Part shown: in pieces, positions 1 to 6,839 of the stretch | Numbering within the stretch: the stretch's first letter is position 1 | Layout of the letters: each line of letters opens with the position of its first letter | Source: Acidobacteriota bacterium | GTDB lineage: Bacteria > Acidobacteriota > Vicinamibacteria > Vicinamibacterales > UBA823 | DNA: 6,845 nucleotides | Assembly (NCBI GenBank): GCA_003509065.1 | Contig: DODG01000057.1 | Span: 1 to 6,845 of the forward strand | Direction: 5' to 3' | Position numbers and translations under genes: made by a program | Notes under the pieces: model-generated | Databases searched by the model: none | What the model was told of the DNA's origin: nothing | What the model saw: the letters and a program-made list of their open reading frames with translations, nothing else

Positions 1-107
1 CGCTGAACCAGTAGCCGAGCGCCAATCGGACTAATCCCTAACTCGCCGGACAAGGCATCCGCACTTGCCTCTTCGCAGGTTAAATATTCCCAGCGTTGTT
101 GCCGCAT
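1..107 (-). CDS. recJ: Single-stranded-DNA exonuclease RecJ, N-terminal fragment (cut by window edge)
   Basis: Only the first 35 codons lie in the window; the gene runs off the left edge. The peptide starts MRQQRWEYL and contains ELGISPIGARLLVQR. This matches the usual RecJ opening: a tryptophan-containing start, then a short helix of the type 'elgisp..ArLLvnRG' ahead of the DHH catalytic domain. RecJ is a 5'-3' exonuclease on single-stranded DNA that acts in recombination and in mismatch and base-excision repair. The catalytic DHH and DHHA1 parts are outside the window, so the call rests on the N-terminus alone. The ATG at 107 is the only standard start: an in-frame TAG lies at 141-143 and no ATG, GTG or TTG falls between. 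No good Shine-Dalgarno sequence precedes it. It follows accA by 67 bases on the same strand. Confidence 0.7.
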   Translation of the reverse strand, partial: MRQQRWEYLTCEEASADALSGELGISPIGARLLVQ

Positions 108-174
108 AATACTGTTTATTGAAGGCCTACGTTGAGCCCACTACCGCGCTGAGAAACTTCGCGACGTTGTGGTG
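108..174. other. Intergenic gap accA-recJ
   Basis: These 67 bases separate the accA stop from the recJ start. I see no GC-rich stem followed by a T-run on the minus strand, so no intrinsic terminator, and no pair of boxes resembling a sigma-70 promoter. The gap is larger than the others in the block, so a separate recJ promoter is possible, but nothing in the bases shows one. Confidence 0.5.
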
Positions 175-1137
175 TTAACTATTACTTAAGCCGACGTTAC
201 CCATTCGTCGGAATTTCTCGTATCTTTTTGCTAGACGCGTTTCAACGCTATCGCGATCCAGCTGATCAAGAGTCGCCGAGAGAACTTTATCAACAAGGTT
301 TCCAGCCTGGACTTGATCCGCATGGGCGCCACCACACGGCTCATCAATAATGGTGTCCACCACTCCAAGCTCTAACAGCTCTGGGGCGCTAATTTTCAAC
401 GCCTTCGCAGCTTCCATTTTCTGATTCGCATCGCGCCACAGAATAGCAGCACAGCCTTCGGGCGGAATCACGCTGTAGATAGCAAACTCTTGCATTAATA
501 TACTGTCGCCAATCGCAAGTCCGAGTGCTCCACCACTACCGCCTTCTCCCACAATCGACACAACGACAGGCACTTTAAGCTTGGACATGTCACGTAAATT
601 ACGTGCGATCGCCTCCGCGACCCCTCTCTCTTCAGATTCGACACCAGGATAAGCTGCAGGAGTATCGATAAACACGATTATTGGTCTGTTGAACTTTTCG
701 GCGAGCTTCATTAATCGAAGAGCCTTCCGATACCCTTCCGGTTTCGCATATCCAAAATTTCGATAGATCTTATCCTTGACGTCGCTACTACCCTTTTGAT
801 GTCCGACGACCAGCACAGGTCTCTCCTTATAATCAGCGAATCCTGTAACAATGGCGTGGTCATCCGCGAACAACCGGTCTCCATGCAACTCAACAAAATT
901 ATCGAAGAGGTTTTTAATATAGGTAAGCGTGGTCGGTCGATTGGGATGCCGCGCAACCATCACTCGTTGCCATGGGGTCAATGACTTGTAGACTTCGTCT
1001 CGAACCATAGCGACTCGGCTCCGCAAGCCTTCAATTTCGCCTTGTCGTTGAGTCGTCACCGGCAACAACTCTAACGCTTCGATTTCCTTTAGCAGGACAC
1101 CGATGGGCTCTTCAAAGTCGAGTATCTCTATTCCCAT
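175..1137 (-). CDS. accA: Acetyl-CoA carboxylase carboxyltransferase subunit alpha
   Basis: AccA forms the carboxyltransferase of acetyl-CoA carboxylase with AccD, moving the carboxyl group from biotin to acetyl-CoA to give malonyl-CoA, the first committed step of fatty acid synthesis in the cytoplasm. The protein is 320 residues, the usual family length. The N-terminal helical region opens MGIEILDFEEPI, then come HGDRLFADD (85-93), GHQKG (112-116), NFGYAKPEGYRKALRLM (127-143), IDTPAAYPG (157-165), the oxyanion-hole glycines GEGGSGGAL (197-205) and PEGCAAILW (226-234). I start at the ATG at 1137, because an in-frame ATG at 1182 would add 15 residues that overlap dnaE and do not look like the family. 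Only 14 bases separate it from the dnaE stop; the site before the ATG is weak (AGCGG, then five T). The common IDTPGAYPG motif has alanine at 161. accD, accB and accC are not in the window. Confidence 0.97.
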   Translation of the reverse strand: MGIEILDFEEPIGVLLKEIEALELLPVTTQRQGEIEGLRSRVAMVRDEVYKSLTPWQRVMVARHPNRPTTLTYIKNLFDNFVELHGDRLFADDHAIVTGFADYKERPVLVVGHQKGSSDVKDKIYRNFGYAKPEGYRKALRLMKLAEKFNRPIIVFIDTPAAYPGVESEERGVAEAIARNLRDMSKLKVPVVVSIVGEGGSGGALGLAIGDSILMQEFAIYSVIPPEGCAAILWRDANQKMEAAKALKISAPELLELGVVDTIIDEPCGGAHADQVQAGNLVDKVLSATLDQLDRDSVETRLAKRYEKFRRMGNVGLSNS

Positions 1138-1151
1138 AAAAACCGCTGGCC

Positions 1152-4100
1152 CTAGTTTAAAGAAACAGTGCCTTTTCCGCACACATTTTCGATAGCCTCA
1201 ATAAGTTGCAAGGATGGATTAATCCGCACCTTATCCAAGTCTGCCAAGACTTTCAAGACTTCACCATTGTGTGGCACTTGCAACTCAACTGAGATGGACT
1301 GATCTCCACTATGTGTAGAAAATATCTTGGCTAACTCTTCGAATGTTTTCCGATTATGCCGCGGAGCTGTGAGTTGCACTCTGATCTCCTTGGCCACGTT
1401 CGTGTCTAACTCATCTATCAAGGAAATTTCACTGGCAATCAGTTTCGTAGTCTCATCATCCCGCTCAAATTTTCCACGAACAAAGACCATCGTATCGTTC
1501 GTGGTTAAGGCATGACACCTCCGAAACACTTCCGGAAACACGACGACCTCAAGACCAGCTGTCTGGTCCGTTAAGGAAAAGACCGCCATGGCATCTCCTC
1601 GGCGAGTCTTCAGCTGACGGGCTGCCGTCACGATACCGCCAACACATACACTTCGCGACGAGACACCTAATTCAGCAATCGGCCGAATTCCCTTCATTGC
1701 TAAAACACTCGTATATCTGTCCAATGGGTGGCCACTAAAATACAGTCCGAGCGATTCCTTCTCATACGACAACTTCTGAATTTCTGACCACGATGCGACA
1801 TTAGGTAAGTCAATGCCGTTCTCGGAACTACTGTCACCATCAAGATCATCAAACAGCTGAGACTGGCCTAACTCACGATCTTTTTGGAATCGGTTGCCGT
1901 GTTCAACCGCACGATCAATCAGGGCGAACAGCTTCGAACGAGACTTTGATGCTTCAGACTCTGAACTCGCACTGCGTACCAGAGAATCCAGCGCCCCTGC
2001 CTTGACCAATCCTTCAAGCACACGTTTGTTTACGAGTCGCAGGTCGACGTTTTCGCAGAGCGAATGAAGCGATCTAATCCGTTGAGTCTCGGCTCGACAG
2101 GCCAGTATTGACATAATCGCTAATTCGCCCACATTCTTAATTGCGCCTAGACCAAAACGGATGCCTTCGTTGTCGACAGTAAACCGCACATCACTCACGT
2201 TAACGTCTGGTGCCAGAATCGGCACAGCCATGTCACGACATTCGCCCAAATACACGCCAAGTTTGTCAGTATTTTGTGACTCACTAGTCAGCAAGGCAGC
2301 CATAAAGTACCAAGGGTAGTTAGCCTTCAAATACGCGGTCTGATATGCGAGCAATGCATACGCTGTCGCATGAGATTTATTGAACCCGTATCCCGCAAAA
2401 TACTCCATAAGCTCAAAAATTTTCTTGGCTTTATTCTTTGGAAGTTTTCGTTCAGTCGCTCCTTCAATAAAGCGGTCACGCTGTGCCTTCATGACACGAG
2501 CATCCTTCTTACCCATCGCCTTTCTTAAGAGATCGGCCTCACCCATGCTAAAACCAGCCAGGTCTGACGCAATTCTCATGACCTGTTCCTGGTACGCAAT
2601 GACACCATAAGTGTCGCTTAAAATCGGCTCGAGCTCTGGCACCTCGTATTTAATGGCAACCTTGCCATGCTTGCGGGCTATAAAATCATCGATCACGCCC
2701 CCACGCAGAGGCCCAGGACGGTATAAGGCGTTCAGCGCAATAAGATCGTCTATGCGTTGCGGTTTCGCTTTTCGCAGGATCTCTCTCATTCCAGAACTTT
2801 CAAACTGAAATATTCCCAAAGTTCTTCCATCGGCAAATAACTGATAAGTCCTGTAATCATCGAGAGGAATATCCGCCAGAGCTAAATCAATACTCTCATT
2901 CTGGCGGATGGTTTTCACTGCATCGTCCAACAATGTGAGGGTTCGCAAGCCTAAGAAATCCATCTTCAAGAGACCGATTCGCTCAATCTCTTTCATGGCC
3001 CACTGCGTTGTGATCTCACCTTTTTGGTTCTTATAGAGTGGCACAAACTCTGTTAACGGTTTCGGGGCAATAACAACACCAGCCGCATGAACTGATGCAT
3101 GTCTCGTCATGCCTTCTAATCGTTTTGCAACACTCAATAACTCCGTAACCCGCGGGTCACGTTGCATCAAATCTTTAAGTGGAGCGCTTTCGTTTTGCGC
3201 ACGTTCAAGCGTCATATCAAGTGTGGGAGGAATTTGTTTCGCCACACGATCCACGTCAGCATAGGAAATATCAAGGGCCCGACCAACGTCACGAACGGCC
3301 GCACGGGCCTTCATGGTGCCAAACGTAATAATCTGCGCTACGTTCTCTCGACCGTACTTCTGCGTGACGTAATCAATCACCTCTCCACGACGTCGTTCGC
3401 AAAAGTCAATGTCAATATCAGGCAGGGAAACACGTTCTGGATTTAAGAATCGCTCAAAAATAAGGCCGAATTCAAGCGGATCCACGTCAGTTATCTTGAG
3501 GCAGTACGCGACGAGGCTTCCAGCTGCCGATCCCCGACCTGGTCCGACCGGGATGCCACGCTCTCGAGCATATCGAATGAAGTCCCAGACAATCAGGAAG
3601 TATCCTGGATATTGCATCCGCTGAATCACATCGATTTCGTACGCCAAACGAGCTTCGTAGGCATCTAACGAATTTTGCAGCGATCCTTCCTCTGCAAGTT
3701 CCAGCAGTCGCACTCGACGTTGATTGAAGCCTTCCCGCACGACTCGTTCAAAATACTCGTCGAGGCTGGAGGAATCTGGAACACTAAAATTCGGCAGATG
3801 ATTACTCGATTCGGACAAATCTACATTGCAACGCTCTGCGATTTTCACCGTATTAAGCAGAGCCTCTGGCGTCTCTCCGAAAACGGTCGCCATTTCCTCA
3901 GGAGTCTTTAAATAAAATTGGTCGCCGTGATACCGAAGGCGTTTCTCGTCCCCAACCACTTTTCCCGTGCCAATACAAAGCAGCACGTCATGTGGGCGAG
4001 AATCGCCCTGCCGCAAATAGTGAACATCGTTCGTGCCCACAATCGGCAGGTCCAATTCTCGAGCAATTCTTGGCACACCCATGTTCACGGTTTTCTGCTC

Positions 4101-4643
4101 GTCGATGCCTTGATATTGCATCTCAAGAAAAAAATTATTGGAACCGAGAATCTCTCTGTAAGTCGCAGCGGCCTCCACGGCCTTCTCATACTGCTCTGTT
4201 CGCAATCGAGTCGCCACTTCACCTTTTAAACAACTGCTTAGGCCAATCAAGCCGGCCGCATGCTGACTAAGTAAATCTTTATCAATCCGGGGTTTGTAAT
4301 AGAACCCCTCTGTATATCCAGACGAGACGAGCTTAATGAGATTGTGGTAGCCGGTCTTATTCTCGGCCAGCAGGACTAGATGATTCGCCGTTTCACCCGG
4401 GGTTCCGCTTTTGGTTGTACGACTCCCGGGTGCGACATACACCTCACAGCCAAGAATCGGCTTAATGTCACGTTTTCGGGCTTGATCATGGAACTGAATC
4501 GAGGAAAACAGGTTCCCGTGTTCGGTGACCGCTAACGCCGGCACCTTACTCTTGGCCGCTTCGTCGAGCAATTCCTCAATGCGACAAGCCCCATCAAGGA
4601 GAGAAAATTCGGTATGAAGATGAAGGTGGACGAATTCAGACAT
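1152..4643 (-). CDS. dnaE: DNA polymerase III alpha subunit (replicative polymerase, DnaE1 type)
   Basis: This is the 1163-residue catalytic subunit of the replicative polymerase, close to E. coli DnaE in length. The N-terminal PHP domain (about 1-210) keeps the metal-binding set: H8 and H10, D17, H42 in TEHGN, E67 in GCE, H88, C138 in SSCLKGE, and D206/H208 in NDVHY. The palm has GRGSAAGSL (369-377), PDIDIDF with catalytic D411 and D413, and the third aspartate D562 in LKMDFLGLRTLT. A helix-hairpin-helix/finger region follows, then a likely internal sliding-clamp motif QSQLF at 927-931, then an OB fold at about 1000-1075 and a C-terminal domain. No frameshift or gap is seen. The MSEFVHLHLHTEFSLLDG opening fits homologues, so I keep the ATG at 4643, although no Shine-Dalgarno sequence lies in the 28 bases before it. 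The 14-base gap to accA is consistent with cotranscription. It is not PolC, which carries an inserted DEDD exonuclease. Confidence 0.98.
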   Translation of the reverse strand: MSEFVHLHLHTEFSLLDGACRIEELLDEAAKSKVPALAVTEHGNLFSSIQFHDQARKRDIKPILGCEVYVAPGSRTTKSGTPGETANHLVLLAENKTGYHNLIKLVSSGYTEGFYYKPRIDKDLLSQHAAGLIGLSSCLKGEVATRLRTEQYEKAVEAAATYREILGSNNFFLEMQYQGIDEQKTVNMGVPRIARELDLPIVGTNDVHYLRQGDSRPHDVLLCIGTGKVVGDEKRLRYHGDQFYLKTPEEMATVFGETPEALLNTVKIAERCNVDLSESSNHLPNFSVPDSSSLDEYFERVVREGFNQRRVRLLELAEEGSLQNSLDAYEARLAYEIDVIQRMQYPGYFLIVWDFIRYARERGIPVGPGRGSAAGSLVAYCLKITDVDPLEFGLIFERFLNPERVSLPDIDIDFCERRRGEVIDYVTQKYGRENVAQIITFGTMKARAAVRDVGRALDISYADVDRVAKQIPPTLDMTLERAQNESAPLKDLMQRDPRVTELLSVAKRLEGMTRHASVHAAGVVIAPKPLTEFVPLYKNQKGEITTQWAMKEIERIGLLKMDFLGLRTLTLLDDAVKTIRQNESIDLALADIPLDDYRTYQLFADGRTLGIFQFESSGMREILRKAKPQRIDDLIALNALYRPGPLRGGVIDDFIARKHGKVAIKYEVPELEPILSDTYGVIAYQEQVMRIASDLAGFSMGEADLLRKAMGKKDARVMKAQRDRFIEGATERKLPKNKAKKIFELMEYFAGYGFNKSHATAYALLAYQTAYLKANYPWYFMAALLTSESQNTDKLGVYLGECRDMAVPILAPDVNVSDVRFTVDNEGIRFGLGAIKNVGELAIMSILACRAETQRIRSLHSLCENVDLRLVNKRVLEGLVKAGALDSLVRSASSESEASKSRSKLFALIDRAVEHGNRFQKDRELGQSQLFDDLDGDSSSENGIDLPNVASWSEIQKLSYEKESLGLYFSGHPLDRYTSVLAMKGIRPIAELGVSSRSVCVGGIVTAARQLKTRRGDAMAVFSLTDQTAGLEVVVFPEVFRRCHALTTNDTMVFVRGKFERDDETTKLIASEISLIDELDTNVAKEIRVQLTAPRHNRKTFEELAKIFSTHSGDQSISVELQVPHNGEVLKVLADLDKVRINPSLQLIEAIENVCGKGTVSLN

Positions 4644-4671
4644 TAACAGTTATCAAGATCTGTGTGCGAGG

Positions 4672-4986
4672 CTACGATTTAAGGGTTCTGAAATACCCTT
4701 CCTTCTCAAGTAAGCGCTTTTTAGTTTTCACGCCTCCCCTACCACTATACCCACCCAAACCACCGTCAGACCGTATCACGCGGTGACAGGGAATGGTAAT
4801 CGGGTATGGATTCTGACCACAGGCATTCGCAACTGCCCTCACAGCCGTCGGTTGACCTATTTGTTTTGCAAGTTCTTTGTAGGTAACCACCTGTCCCTTG
4901 GGGATCTTTTTGAGTGCTCGCCATACCTTGATTTGAAAGCTTGTTCCTTTTAATCTCACAACCCGAATTCCTTTATTCTCATTCAT
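4672..4986 (-). CDS. Methylated-DNA--protein-cysteine S-methyltransferase, single-domain (MGMT/Ogt C-terminal domain)
   Basis: The 104-residue protein should repair O6-alkylguanine by moving the alkyl group irreversibly to its own cysteine. All visible motifs of the DNA-binding/active-site domain are present: FQIKVWRAL (17-25), the GQVVTYKELA strand-helix with Y36, the arginine finger R50 in RAVANA, N59, the PCHRV active site with C67 at 66-70, and GGLGGYSGR (75-83) with the closing LLEKEG helix. A cysteine in PCHR argues for a true transferase rather than an alkyltransferase-like protein, which has tryptophan there. Ogt and Ada-type enzymes are usually about 150-180 residues or longer; here the N-terminal domain is absent and there is no room for it. 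The start overlaps the stop of the upstream zinc-ribbon gene (TAATG) and no separate ribosome site is seen, so translational coupling is likely. GC is about 46% by hand count. I give no symbol because ogt and adaB cannot be told apart here. Confidence 0.93.
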   Translation of the reverse strand: MNENKGIRVVRLKGTSFQIKVWRALKKIPKGQVVTYKELAKQIGQPTAVRAVANACGQNPYPITIPCHRVIRSDGGLGGYSGRGGVKTKKRLLEKEGYFRTLKS

Positions 4987-4988
4987 TA
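4984..4988 (-). promoter_or_regulatory. TAATG stop/start overlap coupling two small genes
   Basis: The TAA stop of the zinc-ribbon gene and the ATG of the alkyltransferase share one base. The bases just upstream are T-rich with no purine-rich ribosome site, so terminating ribosomes probably reinitiate here. Confidence 0.7.
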
Positions 4989-5198
4989 GTTGGTAAAGAA
5001 ATCAAAAACATTCGCAAGACGGGAAGATGATTTATCCTTGTAAAATTCTGTATAAGAACAGTTTAAACACGACATAGAAGCAAATTTCCTATTTTGCACA
5101 TTAAAAATTCGTGTCCAGAAACTGCCTGCAACTCTTATTTCACCAACTTCAAATTCTGCATGTTTACATCTTGGGCAGGTCCAATATTCATGTTTCAT
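4986..5198 (-). CDS. Small zinc-ribbon protein, DUF2082-like (Zn_ribbon_13 type)
   Basis: A 70-residue protein with two CxxC knuckles, TCPRC near the N-terminus (C8, C11) and SCLNC (C44, C47), which should bind one zinc ion. Between them lies GEIRVAGSFW and the stretch FNVQNRKF; after the second knuckle come SYTEFYK and a C-terminal NVFDFF. This order fits the small family described as nucleic-acid-binding proteins with a Zn-ribbon (DUF2082, COG3478), whose cellular role is not established. I see no signal peptide or membrane segment. I prefer the ATG at 5198, which has GAAG eight bases upstream; a GTG two codons earlier (5204) is the alternative. It sits 37 bases after guaA and overlaps the alkyltransferase gene by one base. 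GC is about 34% by hand count, far below its neighbours, which suggests acquisition from elsewhere. Confidence 0.88.
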   Translation of the reverse strand: MKHEYWTCPRCKHAEFEVGEIRVAGSFWTRIFNVQNRKFASMSCLNCSYTEFYKDKSSSRLANVFDFFTN

Positions 5199-5206
5199 AA
5201 TCACAT

Positions 5207-5210
5207 CTTC
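5207..5210 (-). promoter_or_regulatory. Ribosome binding site that decides the zinc-ribbon start
   Basis: GAAG lies eight bases before the ATG at 5198 but only two bases before the alternative GTG at 5204. The spacing favours the ATG. The match to the Shine-Dalgarno consensus is short, so the choice is moderate only. Confidence 0.45.
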
Positions 5211-5235
5211 ATAATTAGAGTTTCAGGCCTTTTTC

Positions 5236-6774
5236 TCACTCCCACTCAATCGTAGACGGCGGCTTCGAGGTGATGTCGTACACAACTCGATTGACGCCCT
5301 TCACCTCGTTCACAATTCTGGACGAAATAGTTCCTAAGAGTTCGTGAGGTAGAGGCACCCAATCAGCTGTCATTCCGTCTCGACTATGCACGGCACGCAC
5401 CACAACGGTCGATTCGTAGGTTCGCTCGTCTCCCATTACACCGACGCTTTGAACGGGAAGAAGGACTGCGAAGGCCTGCCAGACACGCTTGTACCATCCA
5501 TGTCGTTTAATTTCCTCAACGACAATGGCGTCAGCCTTGCGGGCTAACTCTAATCGTTCAGGAGTGAGCGCTCCTAACACTCGGACAGCTAACCCGGGAC
5601 CAGGAAATGGTTGCCGCCAAATAAACTCCTCGTCGATCCCCATTTCGAGCCCAACCTGTCGCACTTCATCCTTAAACAACTGACGGAGCGGTTCGACCAG
5701 TTCAAAGCGCATACTGTCTGGTAAGCCACCGACATTATGATGACTCTTAATCGGAACTGATGGCCCAATCACTGACACACTTTCTATGACATCCGGGTAT
5801 AGAGTTCCTTGGGCCAGAAAATCGAAGTCGCCAATCTCTCGCGCGCGCGCCTCAAACACTTCAATAAAGGTAGAACCAATAATCTTGCGCTTCTGCTCAG
5901 GATCGGTGATACCGTCAAGCCGCTCTAAAAACAAATCCGCTGCATCGACACAAACCAGCGGCAGTTTCAAGCGGTTGGTAAAACGATCTTCCACTTGCGC
6001 TGCTTCATTTAGTCGCAGGAGCCCGTTATCTACAAAAACACACGTGAGGCGGTCCCCAATTGCGCGATGAATCAACAAGGCCGCAACGGTTGAATCAACT
6101 CCACCGCTGAGCCCACAAAGCACCCTCCCCTGCTTCACCCGCTGTTTGATACTAGCAACAGTTTCATCGACGAACGACGTCATGGTCCAATCACCCACAC
6201 AACCGCACACGTCGAACACAAAAGCTCGTAAAATATCAAGGCCGTGTTCCGTATGGGCCACCTCCGGATGAAACAGGAGCGCGTGAAGACGTCGCTCACG
6301 ATGCTCCATCGCCGCAACCGGAGCATTCGCACTAACTGCTGTTACAGTGAATCCTGGAGGTGCGGCTGCGATCAAGTCCCCATGACTCGCCCAGACCGTC
6401 GTCTCTTTTGGAACGGCCGAGAGTAGCGCTGAGTCATCGCTCCGCGTGACCGTGGCTTGACCATATTCACGATTGGGCGCTGCCTGGACTGTTCCACCTA
6501 GGGCAGACGTCATTTCCTGCATGCCATAACAAATACCGAGAATCGGTATCTTCAACGTGAAAATTTGAGCATCGCAATGCGGCGCCTCTGGGTGAGACAT
6601 TGACCGCGGGCCACCGGACAGAATAATGCCAGCTGGTTCACGATCTCGAAGTTCCTTCACAGTTATGTCAAAAGGTAAAATCTCAGTAAGCACTGAGAGT
6701 TCCCGCAAGCGTCTTGCAATCAACTGTGTGTATTGCGAACCGAAATCGAGGACAACAATAGTTTGATGGGTCAC
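5236..6774 (-). CDS. guaA: GMP synthase (glutamine-hydrolysing)
   Basis: GuaA converts XMP to GMP with ATP and glutamine, the last step of de novo guanine nucleotide synthesis in the cytoplasm. The 512-residue length is normal. The N-terminal class I glutamine amidotransferase domain (about 4-190) shows LDFGSQYTQLIARR, the LSGGP loop (52-56), nucleophile C82 in GICYGMQ, and H169/E171 in FHPEV, so the triad is complete. The ATP pyrophosphatase domain follows with the P-loop SGGVDS (223-228), and the C-terminal dimerisation domain has FPGPGLAVRVLG and ends TSKPPSTIEWE, typical of the family. Translation starts at a GTG (6774); an in-frame TAA two codons upstream rules out any longer start. AAGG lies ten bases before the GTG. 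The start codon overlaps by four bases (GTGA) the stop of a short frame upstream. guaB is not in the window. Confidence 0.98.
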   Translation of the reverse strand: MTHQTIVVLDFGSQYTQLIARRLRELSVLTEILPFDITVKELRDREPAGIILSGGPRSMSHPEAPHCDAQIFTLKIPILGICYGMQEMTSALGGTVQAAPNREYGQATVTRSDDSALLSAVPKETTVWASHGDLIAAAPPGFTVTAVSANAPVAAMEHRERRLHALLFHPEVAHTEHGLDILRAFVFDVCGCVGDWTMTSFVDETVASIKQRVKQGRVLCGLSGGVDSTVAALLIHRAIGDRLTCVFVDNGLLRLNEAAQVEDRFTNRLKLPLVCVDAADLFLERLDGITDPEQKRKIIGSTFIEVFEARAREIGDFDFLAQGTLYPDVIESVSVIGPSVPIKSHHNVGGLPDSMRFELVEPLRQLFKDEVRQVGLEMGIDEEFIWRQPFPGPGLAVRVLGALTPERLELARKADAIVVEEIKRHGWYKRVWQAFAVLLPVQSVGVMGDERTYESTVVVRAVHSRDGMTADWVPLPHELLGTISSRIVNEVKGVNRVVYDITSKPPSTIEWE

Positions 6775-6809
6775 GCGACTTTAACCTTAGCCACTTCGCA
6801 GCCTTCCTC
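6771..6809 (-). promoter_or_regulatory. Possible mini-ORF with ribosome site, overlapping the guaA start
   Basis: GAGGAAGG at 6802-6809 lies seven bases before a GTG at 6794. From that GTG runs a 7-codon frame (MAKVKVA) whose TGA overlaps the guaA GTG as GTGA. It could be a leader peptide that loads ribosomes onto guaA. The same frame stays open to the window edge without another start codon, so it could instead be the tail of an upstream gene. Neither reading is proven. Confidence 0.3.
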
Positions 6810-6816
6810 GTGTCTC

Positions 6817-6839
6817 GAGAGGCTACGATTAGGCCCCTC
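6817..6839 (-). other. Imperfect hairpin upstream of guaA
   Basis: In minus-strand RNA, GAGGGGC can pair with GCCUCUC across a 9-base loop, giving 7 pairs with one G-U. No U-run follows, so it is not an intrinsic terminator. It ends just before the SD-like GAGGAAGG. It may be chance or part of a leader structure. Confidence 0.25.

Noticed and set aside
1138..1182. Longer accA start at the ATG at 1182
   Set aside because: The extra 15 residues (rich in R, K, F and C) do not resemble any AccA N-terminus, the start would overlap dnaE by 31 bases, and the ATG at 1137 gives the usual length and opening.
3162..4270. Plus-strand open frames opposite dnaE (for example 3162-3446, 3918-4229, 3992-4270)
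   Set aside because: They lie wholly antisense to conserved DnaE sequence, overlap one another, and encode peptides with no recognisable domain. They are shadows of the coding strand.
4672..4986. Alkyltransferase as a truncated pseudogene of ogt
   Set aside because: It has its own start coupled to the upstream gene, an intact frame, and every active-site motif; no remnant of the N-terminal domain precedes it.
5199..5204. GTG at 5204 as start of the zinc-ribbon gene
   Set aside because: It adds only two residues and has GAAG just two bases upstream, too close to act as a ribosome site; the ATG at 5198 has good spacing. Not fully excluded.
5225..5234. AGGCCT followed by TTTT after guaA, as a terminator
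   Set aside because: The T-run is on the plus strand, opposite to transcription, and AGGCCT cannot form a stem with a loop. The next gene starts only 37 bases after guaA.
5489..6426. Plus-strand open frames opposite guaA
   Set aside because: Serine- and arginine-rich translations antisense to well-conserved GuaA motifs, without ribosome sites or family features.
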